Assembly (NCBI GenBank): GCA_035502855.1 | Contig: DATJTX010000023.1 | Location: 1 to 64,000, forward strand | Length of the DNA: 64,000 bases | Direction: 5' to 3' | Source: Candidatus Baltobacteraceae bacterium | Lineage (GTDB): Bacteria; Vulcanimicrobiota; Vulcanimicrobiia; Vulcanimicrobiales; Vulcanimicrobiaceae | In this document: positions 23,309-31,556 of the stretch, in pieces | Layout of the letters: the number at the start of each line of letters is the position of its first letter | Numbering within the stretch: the first letter of the stretch is position 1 | Position numbers and translations under genes: made by a program | Notes under the pieces: model-generated | Databases searched by the model: none | Told to the model about the DNA's origin: nothing | Seen by the model: the letters and a program-made list of their open reading frames with translations, nothing else

Positions 23309-23933
23309 CAGCGCCCTCCGATTTGGCGAGGATGCTGTCGATAACGGGCAGCATCCACGCCGGCGCACGCTTTGAACGTTGCAACAGCTTCTTGCCGAGC
23401 TTATGCTCGCGCACGAACGCACGGAGTTTAGCGATCTCGATATCTGTAATATTCGCCTTTCCGATGGTACTAAGCGCATCGATCACGAGTTCGGACGGGT
23501 CGTCGTCGCGTGCAAGGGAACGCGGCCCGGAAGTGCGCAGTCGAATGCGCTGGCCGCCAATCTTCAACTCGCGCGAGAAGAGATTCGTGCGATAAATCGG
23601 TCGAGCCACAACCTGGGTCGTCAGGCCGAGTTTATTTGCGGCTTCCAGCTCCGGGCGCTCAATGGTAGCTCCCGTCTTGCGCTCATGGGCAGCGATAATT
23701 GCCTCAGGGGTCGGACTAAGGACGCCGATCCGCGGGCTGACCCGTGGGACATCATAGTAGCCCTTGGATAGGCGCCGGACGTCCCCGGTGGTCGCGAGCC
23801 GGCGTAGTGTCTGGCGAACCGCATCCTCAGAGCCGAGCCGAGCATGGACCAGCTCCGCCGGGGTGAAAACGGTCCCAGGTTCGAGTCTCTTGAGGTATTG
23901 GCGGACGGCGTCCGCTGCGGTCTTGGCGGCCAT
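23301..23933 (-). CDS. abiEi: AbiEi-type antitoxin and repressor (DUF6088-like)
   Basis: A 210-aa protein. I chose the ATG at 23933 (MAAKTAADAVRQYLKRLEPG); the longer frame would cover the operator. The N-terminal winged helix is visible in PAELVHARLGSEDAVRQTLR and RRLSKGYYDVPR at about residues 25-65. A C-terminal domain of about 130 residues follows, as in AbiEi antitoxins, which act as a type IV antitoxin and bind inverted repeats at their own promoter. Just such a repeat overlaps the start region at 23936-23965. Confidence 0.85.
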   Translation of the reverse strand: MAAKTAADAVRQYLKRLEPGTVFTPAELVHARLGSEDAVRQTLRRLATTGDVRRLSKGYYDVPRVSPRIGVLSPTPEAIIAAHERKTGATIERPELEAANKLGLTTQVVARPIYRTNLFSRELKIGGQRIRLRTSGPRSLARDDDPSELVIDALSTIGKANITDIEIAKLRAFVREHKLGKKLLQRSKRAPAWMLPVIDSILAKSEGADG

Positions 23934-23935
23934 AT

Positions 23936-23965
23936 TGTCACATTTTACTATATAAAAACGTGACA
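23936..23965. promoter_or_regulatory. AbiEi operator: inverted repeat over the abiE promoter
   Basis: TGTCACATTTT and AAAACGTGACA are 11-bp arms with one mismatch, separated by ACTATATA. The centre contains TATATA, usable as a -10 element for the leftward abiE operon. The repeat starts 3 bp upstream of the antitoxin ATG, where an autoregulating AbiEi would block transcription. Confidence 0.7.
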
Positions 23966-24038
23966 TGGCAAGTCCCACTCTTGACCACCCTGATATCGTA
24001 ATAGGGTATCCCCCCTCAATCCTAGGAGCGAGGGCGCG

Positions 24039-24056
24039 AGCCGCCGCAAGGCGGCT
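24039..24056. terminator. Hairpin between abiE and relaxase genes
   Basis: AGCCGCC GCAA GGCGGCT is a perfect 7-bp stem with a GCAA tetraloop. It lies 20 bp downstream of the relaxase stop (minus strand) and upstream of abiEi. On the plus strand it is followed by TTGCTATTT, on the minus strand by a GC-rich run, so it is a weak terminator or transcript-stabilising hairpin. Confidence 0.4.
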
Positions 24057-24075
24057 TTGCTATTTAGAGCGATCG

Positions 24076-27000
24076 CTATCGCCCTCGATCGATCCCCGTG
24101 CCTTGCGACATCTCCTCCGCTTGCGAGAACACGCCGGTCATGGTTCGCTCACGCCGATCCCGGTGAACCGCCTGCTCTTGCTGCCGGTCGACCGACGGCC
24201 GGACCCGCTCCCGGCGCTCTTCGCGCTCTTGGAGCCACTCGCCGAATGGCTGCGGACGAAGCTCGCGGTAGGCGGCAATCATCGCGGTCCTCATTGCGCG
24301 CAGCGCATCCCGGCCGGCGTCCAACCGATCTTCCATCGATAGCCCGGACTCCTCGATCTCGCTCTTGCGCTCCCGATAGGCTTCGCGAGCCTGCTCGACG
24401 CGTTCCAACTGCAAGGCCCGAAGCGGCTCGACGACGTCTGCCTCATAGACGCGACGAAGCGGCAGTGCTTCGCGTTGCGTTTCGATGTTCTGTACACGAA
24501 TCGTCTGCCTGCCGCCGGTTCGCTCTAGCAGTTCGTCGTATGTTCTCGTCGTCGTCTTCAGAGATATCCGCTCGGCGACGTGCTCCGCTAATTCGTGGAC
24601 GTCCCGGAATGCCGAGCGGGGGATGATCATATCCAGCTCTCGTCGCGATCGGCTTGCCGCAACAAACAGCAACTCAGCCGATGCACTTCGATCGATCAAC
24701 GAAACGCAGGCATCGACGCTGGCTCCCTGCGCTTTGTGAACGGTGCAGGCGTTCGCGTAATCAAACGCCTGATAGGCCTTCGGCGAGAACGTCATCGTCT
24801 GCTCGTTCTTGCCGTCGAGTTGCACGGTAATTCGGTTGGGCTTTGCCTCAAGTACAGTCCCGCGATCTCCGTTACGAACACCGAGACCGTTACGACCGAG
24901 GCTGTTCTCCAAGAACATCAACCGATCGCCGGGCGCGAACTCCCGAAGACCACCATCGGCCGTATATCGTCGCCCCTTCCCATCGCGCCCGTCGCGCCGC
25001 CGATCCTCTTCCGAGAGATGGCGAACGCTGTCCTTATCGGAAGCGAGCGTCAACGTATCGAGACCAGCTCCGCGACGCATCTGGGAACACTCGATAACCG
25101 CGTCGATCGCAGCGTCACGATCATCGGTCCACGTGATGGCGCCATGATCTTCTAAGAGCCGAAGTGCAGCACCGACCTTAACGAGACGCGCGTTTCCGTC
25201 GCGCTCGGCAATCGCATCAGCCAATTGCACCACCGCTTCACGGTGCCATCCGCGCTCCTGTCGTTGGATATCGCGAAGCTCGCAGTACGTCCCAACGTCG
25301 CGCGCCGCATCTCTGACGATTCGGAAGGACGCACCGAAGTCGATCGGTTGCAGTTGGCGCACATCGCCAATCTCCACCACAACGCATCCGCGCGTGCGCG
25401 CCAACTCCAAAATCTTTCCGTTCGCGCGCGAATCCACCATCGCGGCCTCGTCGACGACCACGATACCGTTGTGCGGGATTACCGGATTGTGGCCTTCCTC
25501 AAGTATTCGAGCTCGTGCCGTATTGACGCACCGAAAGCCGGCCTCAGCTTCGAGACGCTCCGCGGCTGCCTGCGATAGCGTGAGTCCAACCACCTCGCGG
25601 CCCAATTGCTCTCCGAGCACGCGAACCGCGCCCTGAATCGTGGTCTTGCCGACTCCCGGCAAACCTTCGATGGCGACGAGCGAAGCGCGCGAGATTTGCT
25701 GCAATGAGGCACGTTGCTCATCGGACAACCGGAAGGCGTGTCCGCGACGCGAGGCTTCTTGCTGCTCGTAGCAGCGAATCGCGTTGTCGACCGCAGACGG
25801 CGTGATACCCGATGCCGTCGCCGCCAGGAGACGAGCATCCGCATTCAAGGCCTCCTCGATCGCCACGATTTCCGTCGTCGTCATCAGCGGCTGCACCGGA
25901 TCGGCAGACAGGACCCGAACCTCATCCGCGCGGACGATTAGGTCCCCTAAACGTTCGATCTCATCGGGATCAGATAATCGGGCCGAGAGCCATTGATCGA
26001 TGTCCTCGCGCGTGAAGGTGCTGCTTTGAGCAGTAATCGCAGTGAGGACAAGCGCCGGCTTGCGCTCGACCCGCTCGACGACGGATCGCTCCGATTGCTC
26101 GGCATCTTGAAATCCCGGAAGATCCCGCAGCCGTTCTCGCAGCGATGATGGCAACTCAGCGACGACTCCCGAGACCTTCTTGCGATCGCGCTCAATGGTT
26201 TCTTCCGCCACGTGCTTCGCCCGCAACTCCGCAAGCCGTTCGTCGACCTCGCCGCTATCTAACCCCTCAGCGAGCAGCGCCGCGCGCACATCGCGTCGTT
26301 CTTGTTCATGCGCTGTGCGCATCGCGCCAACGCCGACATCCCTTGCAACTACGGCGCCATCTTGCCCCGCCGAAAGCTCGCATCCATAGCGTGCTGCAAC
26401 GGCATGCAGCGTTGCCCAGGAATCAGTAACGCCGCGCTGTCGATCGAGGTCAAGCGCCGTCAATAGACGAGGTCCCAACGTCGCATCGACGTAACGACTG
26501 AATGCTCCGTCGCGCTCGCGGTACCCCTCGAACGAACGGCGTTCCTGACGAACGAGGCGCTCCTCGCGTCGTTCCGCTCGCCACGCAGCAAGTTCGAATT
26601 TATCGGCCCAGCGTACATGAGCGGTAGAAAGCCCGGAGTCCTGAACGACGGCTAGGCCGCGATCGTGGTCGAGGCCGTTGGCGAGTTCGACTTCGCGTTC
26701 GGCCCACGCCATCTTCCGGTGAAGGCCCGTGCGATCGTAAGCGAGCCCCGTTCCCGGGTCGACAGCACCAGCAGCGCAGTGGACGTGCAGATTGTCGGTA
26801 TCGCGGTGAACGACAGCTACGCTCCGATAATGGTTCAACTCAAGCTTTTCGAGAATCTGTCCAACATATGTGTGCGCCTGTTCATCGGTCAGCAAGCCGC
26901 TCTCGCGTTCGTTCCACGACCAAACGAAGTGCATCGCGCTCGATCGGATGCCGGGGTTCCGCGCTCCGTCCGCGTCGATTTCCAGGCTCGCGGTCGAGAA

Positions 27001-27240
27001 CGAGGCGCAGTTCCGCACGAGTATGGACGATGGCCGCGTTCCGCCGCCGACTTCCGGGCGCCACACGGCGTCTACCCCAAGGTCCGGGCGCTGCTCCGAT
27101 TCAGCGTACACGCCGTCGAGCGCGTCGGCGATCTCTTGGCGCGTCGCGCCCTTCTCGCTTATCGCGTACCCGACGAGGTATTCGATCAAGCCTGACGCTG
27201 CGCCGCCTTTCGCGGGAGCCGCACAAAGCTTGCCAACCAT
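24076..27240 (-). CDS. Relaxase-helicase (MOBP-like relaxase fused to SF1B helicase)
   Basis: A 1054-aa protein from ATG 27240. Near the N-terminus LIEYLVGYA offers the candidate nicking Tyr (residue 21 or 25). The three-His motif HRDTDNLHVH lies at 145-154, fitting the HxDTxNxHxH form of MOBP relaxases. From about residue 500 a TraI/RecD-like helicase follows: AIEGLPGVGKTT (Walker A, near 525-535), VVVDEAAMVD (Walker B), IGDVRQLQPID (motif III) and a C-terminal NACTVHKAQGASVD (motif V). The last 100 residues are charged helices. It should nick oriT and unwind the transferred strand. Its ATG overlaps the stop of the ribbon-helix-helix gene. Confidence 0.85.
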   Translation of the reverse strand: MVGKLCAAPAKGGAASGLIEYLVGYAISEKGATRQEIADALDGVYAESEQRPDLGVDAVWRPEVGGGTRPSSILVRNCASFSTASLEIDADGARNPGIRSSAMHFVWSWNERESGLLTDEQAHTYVGQILEKLELNHYRSVAVVHRDTDNLHVHCAAGAVDPGTGLAYDRTGLHRKMAWAEREVELANGLDHDRGLAVVQDSGLSTAHVRWADKFELAAWRAERREERLVRQERRSFEGYRERDGAFSRYVDATLGPRLLTALDLDRQRGVTDSWATLHAVAARYGCELSAGQDGAVVARDVGVGAMRTAHEQERRDVRAALLAEGLDSGEVDERLAELRAKHVAEETIERDRKKVSGVVAELPSSLRERLRDLPGFQDAEQSERSVVERVERKPALVLTAITAQSSTFTREDIDQWLSARLSDPDEIERLGDLIVRADEVRVLSADPVQPLMTTTEIVAIEEALNADARLLAATASGITPSAVDNAIRCYEQQEASRRGHAFRLSDEQRASLQQISRASLVAIEGLPGVGKTTIQGAVRVLGEQLGREVVGLTLSQAAAERLEAEAGFRCVNTARARILEEGHNPVIPHNGIVVVDEAAMVDSRANGKILELARTRGCVVVEIGDVRQLQPIDFGASFRIVRDAARDVGTYCELRDIQRQERGWHREAVVQLADAIAERDGNARLVKVGAALRLLEDHGAITWTDDRDAAIDAVIECSQMRRGAGLDTLTLASDKDSVRHLSEEDRRRDGRDGKGRRYTADGGLREFAPGDRLMFLENSLGRNGLGVRNGDRGTVLEAKPNRITVQLDGKNEQTMTFSPKAYQAFDYANACTVHKAQGASVDACVSLIDRSASAELLFVAASRSRRELDMIIPRSAFRDVHELAEHVAERISLKTTTRTYDELLERTGGRQTIRVQNIETQREALPLRRVYEADVVEPLRALQLERVEQAREAYRERKSEIEESGLSMEDRLDAGRDALRAMRTAMIAAYRELRPQPFGEWLQEREERRERVRPSVDRQQEQAVHRDRRERTMTGVFSQAEEMSQGTGIDRGR

Positions 27241-27632
27241 CAGCCGCTCCAGCCGCCAGCGCGTCGCCGGTCGGCCGATCGGACCTCGTCGGCATGCGGG
27301 GCAGCTAGCGGACGCATAGCCTCCGCGGCAATGCGCCTTGCGCATTCAAGCTCCGTAGCTGCGGCCTGATGATCGCCTGCCGCGGCAGCGTGCTGTGCAC
27401 GCGAGATTCGATATGAAAGCTGCGCGAGCGGCTGCACTACCTCGGCCGACGTCGTCGCGAACGCGCGACTCGGTTGAGCGAGGGCGACGCTGACATATTC
27501 CGCCATCGAAACGCCAGCTAGCGCCGCGCGTTCGCGTAGTGCGTCGCGCACGCGCGGCTCTACATCGAGCGATAGTACGACGCGCCCGCCGTGTCGTTGC
27601 GTTTTTGATTCTCGTCTGCCCTTGGGCACCAT
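27240..27632 (-). CDS. Ribbon-helix-helix relaxosome accessory protein (TraJ/MobC-like)
   Basis: A 130-aa basic protein, ATG at 27632 with AAGGATGCAGG just upstream. A ribbon-helix-helix is readable: the strand VVLSLDVEPR followed by helices VRDALRERAALAG and SMAEYVSVALAQ. The rest is an Ala-rich helix. It is translationally coupled to the relaxase (TGATG). By position next to the divergent oriT region and by fold it matches TraJ of IncP or MobC, which bring the relaxase to oriT. Confidence 0.75.
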   Translation of the reverse strand: MVPKGRRESKTQRHGGRVVLSLDVEPRVRDALRERAALAGVSMAEYVSVALAQPSRAFATTSAEVVQPLAQLSYRISRAQHAAAAGDHQAAATELECARRIAAEAMRPLAAPHADEVRSADRRRAGGWSG

Positions 27633-27853
27633 CCTGCATCCTTATTTGACGTCGTTGTGAATGCGCTCCGCACGTCTTGTTGCGTGCCGGTTACTGCGAT
27701 GGCGTGGATTATCGCACAGCATGAAGCAAAGATGGGTCCGATGAGCGTGTGCTCGGTGAGAGTAATCCAGCGAGTACACATAATGCGGGACTCAATCCGT
27801 CCTGCAAATCCGCTAAACTGTCGCCACTACGCACCTTCTGACTGAGGTACACG
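27633..27853. other. Candidate origin of transfer (oriT) region
   Basis: A 221-bp gap between the leftward relaxase operon and the rightward TraK/L/M-like operon, the position of oriT in IncP Tra1. It holds two inverted repeats: TGCGAT (27695-27700) / ATCGCA (27711-27716), and TGTGCTCG (27748-27755) / CGAGTACA (27771-27778) with one mismatch. ATCCTGC at 27631-27637 matches the IncP-type nick consensus and follows CACC as in RP4, but it overlaps the start codon of the accessory gene; GTCCTGC near 27799 is a second candidate. The exact nick site is not settled. Confidence 0.55.
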
Positions 27854-28207
27854 GTGACAGCATCTGAACTCGAAGCGATTCTAAAACGGCTCCAGGAAGC
27901 CGCTCCGTCATCGCGCGTTAGCGCGAAGCGACAGCTCCTCGTAAATGCGCGCGAACTTATCCTAACGCTGCACCAGCGTGGGTATTCGTGGCGTTCCCTT
28001 GCCCGAGAACTATCGACAGCGATGGGCGAGAGTATCAGCGCCGATCTCCTGCGCGCGGCCTGCATGAAACGGTCGCCGCGTCGACGCTCGCGTCGTGTGA
28101 GTGGCGCACCGGTAACGGAGCATCCGATGCAGCAGCAGACATCGGCAAAGCCCGCTCTGTCCGCGACCACGAACGCGAGCTTCGGCGCAAAAGGGTTGAA
28201 GCTATGA
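27854..28207 (+). CDS. TraK-like small DNA-binding protein
   Basis: A 117-aa protein with GTG start at 27854 and GAGGT 6 bp upstream. Residues 30-68 (LILTLHQRGYSWRSLARELS and the following SISADLLRAA) look like a helix-turn-helix. The C-terminal part is basic and Ser-rich. It is the first gene after oriT, and its stop overlaps the next ATG (ATGA). Size and order match TraK of IncP plasmids, an oriT-binding protein; homology itself is not shown. Confidence 0.6.
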   Translation: MTASELEAILKRLQEAAPSSRVSAKRQLLVNARELILTLHQRGYSWRSLARELSTAMGESISADLLRAACMKRSPRRRSRRVSGAPVTEHPMQQQTSAKPALSATTNASFGAKGLKL

Positions 28208-28980
28208 GCGCACGACGAGTGGTAGCGACCGTTGCCCCAAAGGGTGGCGTCGGCAAAACGTTCATCTCGAAGCTTCTCCACGATCTTCTTCCGACCCACG
28301 GACGCCGCGTGGCTTCGTGGGACCTCGACGCAGCTACCGGAACGTTCGCGGTCTACCACGACGCGATTAAGACGTTCGATCTCAACGCAAACAGCAGCGT
28401 ACAGTCATGGCTCGACGACTGCTACGAAGCCGATTTCGACGATGTTCTCATCGACGTTCCCGGCGGCCGCATCGACGATCTGTTGAGCACGTTCGGCAAC
28501 AACGGAACGGAAGCACTCGTGGCGGCGGTCAAAGCGTCGGGTCGAGAGCTCGTCGTCGTCAACCCTATCGGCGCAATGGTGGCCGAAACCCTGACGGCAC
28601 AGGTAGTCCTCAACACATTTTCCGGCACCGCCGCGCGCATCGTCATCGTCAAGAACGGCCGCTTTGGAAATGCCGATGACTTCGTGATCTACGACGGCAT
28701 CAACGAGAACGGCATGCGCCGATATGGCGCAACGAGCGATCTCGCCGCGAGTGCCGGCGCCGAGACGGTGTTCCTCCCCTCCATGCCGCCCAGGCTCTTG
28801 GCCCAGGCGGACGCCGAACGGCTTCGCCTCATTCAGGCTGCCGGCGCGGACGGTGTCGGACGCATGGGGCGCCTCGGTGCCGCACGCGTGCAGATGTACC
28901 TCTCGTCAGTCGCCGAGGCATTTCGCGATTCGTCCCTCGATCTCGACGGCAAACTCCCCGAGCACATGGTGCCGCGGTGA
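28204..28980 (+). CDS. ParA/MinD-like ATPase (TraL-like)
   Basis: A 258-aa P-loop ATPase from ATG 28204. The deviant Walker A is APKGGVGKTFISK at residues 10-22, typical of ParA/MinD. It continues with SWDLDAATGTF (switch region) and DDVLIDVPGG (Walker B). In IncP plasmids the second gene right of oriT, traL, is an ATPase of this class. It overlaps both neighbours by 4 bp. Probable role: helping DNA transfer or relaxosome positioning. Confidence 0.7.
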   Translation: MSARRVVATVAPKGGVGKTFISKLLHDLLPTHGRRVASWDLDAATGTFAVYHDAIKTFDLNANSSVQSWLDDCYEADFDDVLIDVPGGRIDDLLSTFGNNGTEALVAAVKASGRELVVVNPIGAMVAETLTAQVVLNTFSGTAARIVIVKNGRFGNADDFVIYDGINENGMRRYGATSDLAASAGAETVFLPSMPPRLLAQADAERLRLIQAAGADGVGRMGRLGAARVQMYLSSVAEAFRDSSLDLDGKLPEHMVPR

Positions 28981-29483
28981 GCGGCACTGCACGCGATCTG
29001 TACCTGTCGTCCCTCGGCGCCGACGCCGAGCTGAATGCGCGGCGCCTGGCCGAGCGTTCCCGCATCCCCGATGACGATCCGATGTGGCTGCTCCTCTATG
29101 AAATGCAACAGTCGGTACGCGAGTTCACGCGCGGTACAAACACCGTTCTCGCCAACGAGGCATTTGCCGATCGTCTCTCGTCGGCGGTCGGCTCGAGTAT
29201 CGCTAAAGATCAGCGCGTCATTGGAGCCTTAGCGGATGGCATCACCGGCGTCCATGATGCATCGGTGCGCGCCATCCGTTCACTCGAATCCGAGCAGCGC
29301 AATACCGCGCGCAAACGCGCCTTCGCGCCAGTTTCATCACTCGTCTTCTCCTTCGCACTCGCGCTCGTCGTTGCGTTTGGAGCGATTTGGACGAGCTATA
29401 ACGCCGGTTCCGGATACGGGTTCGACTTGGGCTACCGCTCCGGCTACCACGACGGAATCATCTATGAAAGGAATCGCAAATGA
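28977..29483 (+). CDS. Small membrane-anchored protein (TraM-like position)
   Basis: A 168-aa protein with GTG start at 28977 overlapping the ATPase stop. The N-terminal about 100 residues are soluble and helical (MWLLLYEMQQSVREFTRG). One membrane helix lies near residues 118-140 (SLVFSFALALVVAFGAIW), followed by a Gly/Tyr-rich tail ending GIIYERNRK. By position it corresponds to TraM of IncP. Its stop overlaps the start of the coupling protein gene. Confidence 0.6.
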   Translation: MSGTARDLYLSSLGADAELNARRLAERSRIPDDDPMWLLLYEMQQSVREFTRGTNTVLANEAFADRLSSAVGSSIAKDQRVIGALADGITGVHDASVRAIRSLESEQRNTARKRAFAPVSSLVFSFALALVVAFGAIWTSYNAGSGYGFDLGYRSGYHDGIIYERNRK

Positions 29484-31543
29484 CCGCCTACCACCTCCGC
29501 GAATCGCACGATCGCCTCACCGCGCTCTGCCTTGCCCTTATCGATCCCATCCTTACGGTCTTCGCCGGCCTCTGGCTCCTAACGAAGCTGCGCCCGATTA
29601 TCGAGTCATGGATGCGGCAGCAGCCTTTCCATTACGTAGCTTGGGCCGTAACTCTGTGGGTCGGCTACGCGCTGATCGCCTCCAGCGTCATGGCGATCGT
29701 CATCCCGATATCCCGGGGCTTCGGCGTCGATCGAGAGTTCTTCAAAGCGTCGAAACCGCGCTACCTTGCGTTCTGGGCGGGCATCGCGCTCGTCATTGCA
29801 TCGCATGTCCCCGTAGCGATGCAATGGGTTACGATCCAGGATCGGTTCCCCGACTACGACGGGACGATCGTACTCCTAGTCCTGGCCGCTTTCGCGATAT
29901 GCTTCGGCCTACATGATCTCGGCGTCGCGGCCTGGGGCGCGATGGGTGCTGCAGCGACGAACACGAGTGTCGCGATGAGAAACCGTAGACGCTGGAGCTC
30001 CCTTACGGGTCAGCTTGCGCTTTGCGGCGGAGTCGCGCAAGGCGTGTTTCGCGAGCGCAACCTCGCGACCGGTGCTCCGGAAAAGGGCGCGATCCTCCTG
30101 TACGGCGAGCGCAGCGCGAATCGCGGAACGCTCGTCGTAGGTGCGCCCGGATCATCGAAAACCCGCTCTAAGGTTTACCCGGATTTCTACTGGGGACTCC
30201 GCACATCGAAACGCGCCGGCGCGATCGTCTTCATCACCAAGAAACGCGCGACCGACGACTTCCTCGCCATCGCGCGAACCTTCCGGCGTCCGGATCAGAT
30301 TCATGTCGTGGGCATCGGCCCGGGTCGCGCGACGACGGACGTCACGGCGGGCATGAGCCATGAATCGATCGGCGATGCGATCAGAGATGGTCTCGGCGAG
30401 TCCCACTCGGAGTTCTGGAGGCAGGGACCGTCCGCATTCGTCGAGGGGTTCGTAGAACTGATTCAAGCACTTCGCCCGGCGACCATCAATGTTCCAGGCG
30501 CTACCGACGACGACGGAAAGCTCGAACCCGGGGGCGATGCTTACACCTTCGACTTTGGCGACACGTTGCCGACGCTGCTCGACCTCATCACGCTTGACGG
30601 GCGCCTCCTCGACGCCGTCTTCGCGTACGCGCATGAGCGCGCCGCGCAGCTCGAAGTCACCGATCGTGACGAAGCGACCAAACTCCGCACGCTGCTCCGT
30701 GAGGTGAAAGGTCGCGTGGTTCCGCTCTTGAAGCGCGATCCGAAGCTCGCCGAGGAACTTCGCCAATCGGCCCTCCCGCAGCTTCAGCCCTTTGCCCGCG
30801 GCGAGGTCCGCCGGGCGTTCTGCGATCGCAACGGTATCGACCTCGCGCTCGTGGAGAAAGGGCATATCGTCCTTGTGGAAATCGACGAGGCCGAGCATCC
30901 GCGGGCCGTCAACACGGTCGTCCGCATGCTCTTTCGGCGCGTCGTGCAGATGGCGCGCGAACGCACGGCAAGCAATCGCGTCGGCAGCCTCGACCCGGTT
31001 CTCTTGATCTGCGATGAGTACGCAAACTACGCAGCTGGCGGCCACGTTCAAGCATGGAATACGATCCGCGAAAGCAACTTCATCGCGACGGTTGGTCTGA
31101 CGAGCCTTAGCGCGCTTTCCAAACAGATCGGCGATCAACGTGCTGCTGATGCGATCGTCGCTAACTTCTCGAATAAGTTCTTCTTCGATACGGACGACAA
31201 GGCAACGCGAGAGCTCGCCAACGAGATTGTCGGCAAAACGACGGTCATCCGCCGCGGCACGAGCGAAGGCAAGACGAAGACGAGTGGAACCTCCGCGACC
31301 GGAGCGCTGAACGGCGGTTCGCATAGCTCGCGCGGAACCTCGCAAAGCGAGAGCACGAGCGAACAGCGTGAGGATGCCCTCGATGGTTCCATCTGGCGGA
31401 CGCTGCGAGCGCAACGCGAGTCGGCGACTGCTATCGCCTTCATTCGCACGGACGAGGGTATGATGACCGATGTGGTTACGCTCGGATCCCTCGACCCGAG
31501 CGAGAGCATCGTGACGGCGATACCGGAGCACTACGGTCTGTAG
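29480..31543 (+). CDS. VirD4/TraG-type conjugative coupling protein
   Basis: A 687-aa protein. Four hydrophobic helices lie in the first 150 residues (about 15-36, 53-78, 97-118, 129-147). The P-loop VVGAPGSSKTRSK is at 219-231, with Ser-Ser in place of Gly-Ser/Gly-Thr before the Lys. Walker B is PVLLICDEYANYA near 510-522. A T4CP segment TVGLTSLSALSKQIGDQR follows, and a Ser/Thr/Gly-rich linker sits near residue 600. It should link the relaxosome to a type IV secretion channel supplied by a helper. Confidence 0.88.
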   Translation: MTAYHLRESHDRLTALCLALIDPILTVFAGLWLLTKLRPIIESWMRQQPFHYVAWAVTLWVGYALIASSVMAIVIPISRGFGVDREFFKASKPRYLAFWAGIALVIASHVPVAMQWVTIQDRFPDYDGTIVLLVLAAFAICFGLHDLGVAAWGAMGAAATNTSVAMRNRRRWSSLTGQLALCGGVAQGVFRERNLATGAPEKGAILLYGERSANRGTLVVGAPGSSKTRSKVYPDFYWGLRTSKRAGAIVFITKKRATDDFLAIARTFRRPDQIHVVGIGPGRATTDVTAGMSHESIGDAIRDGLGESHSEFWRQGPSAFVEGFVELIQALRPATINVPGATDDDGKLEPGGDAYTFDFGDTLPTLLDLITLDGRLLDAVFAYAHERAAQLEVTDRDEATKLRTLLREVKGRVVPLLKRDPKLAEELRQSALPQLQPFARGEVRRAFCDRNGIDLALVEKGHIVLVEIDEAEHPRAVNTVVRMLFRRVVQMARERTASNRVGSLDPVLLICDEYANYAAGGHVQAWNTIRESNFIATVGLTSLSALSKQIGDQRAADAIVANFSNKFFFDTDDKATRELANEIVGKTTVIRRGTSEGKTKTSGTSATGALNGGSHSSRGTSQSESTSEQREDALDGSIWRTLRAQRESATAIAFIRTDEGMMTDVVTLGSLDPSESIVTAIPEHYGL

Positions 31544-31556
31544 AAAGCTGCGCGAC

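Noticed and set aside
27854-31543. A complete conjugation system (ICE)
   Set aside because: No VirB4, VirB6, VirB8-10 or Trb-like proteins anywhere in the element, so it is mobilisable rather than self-transmissible.
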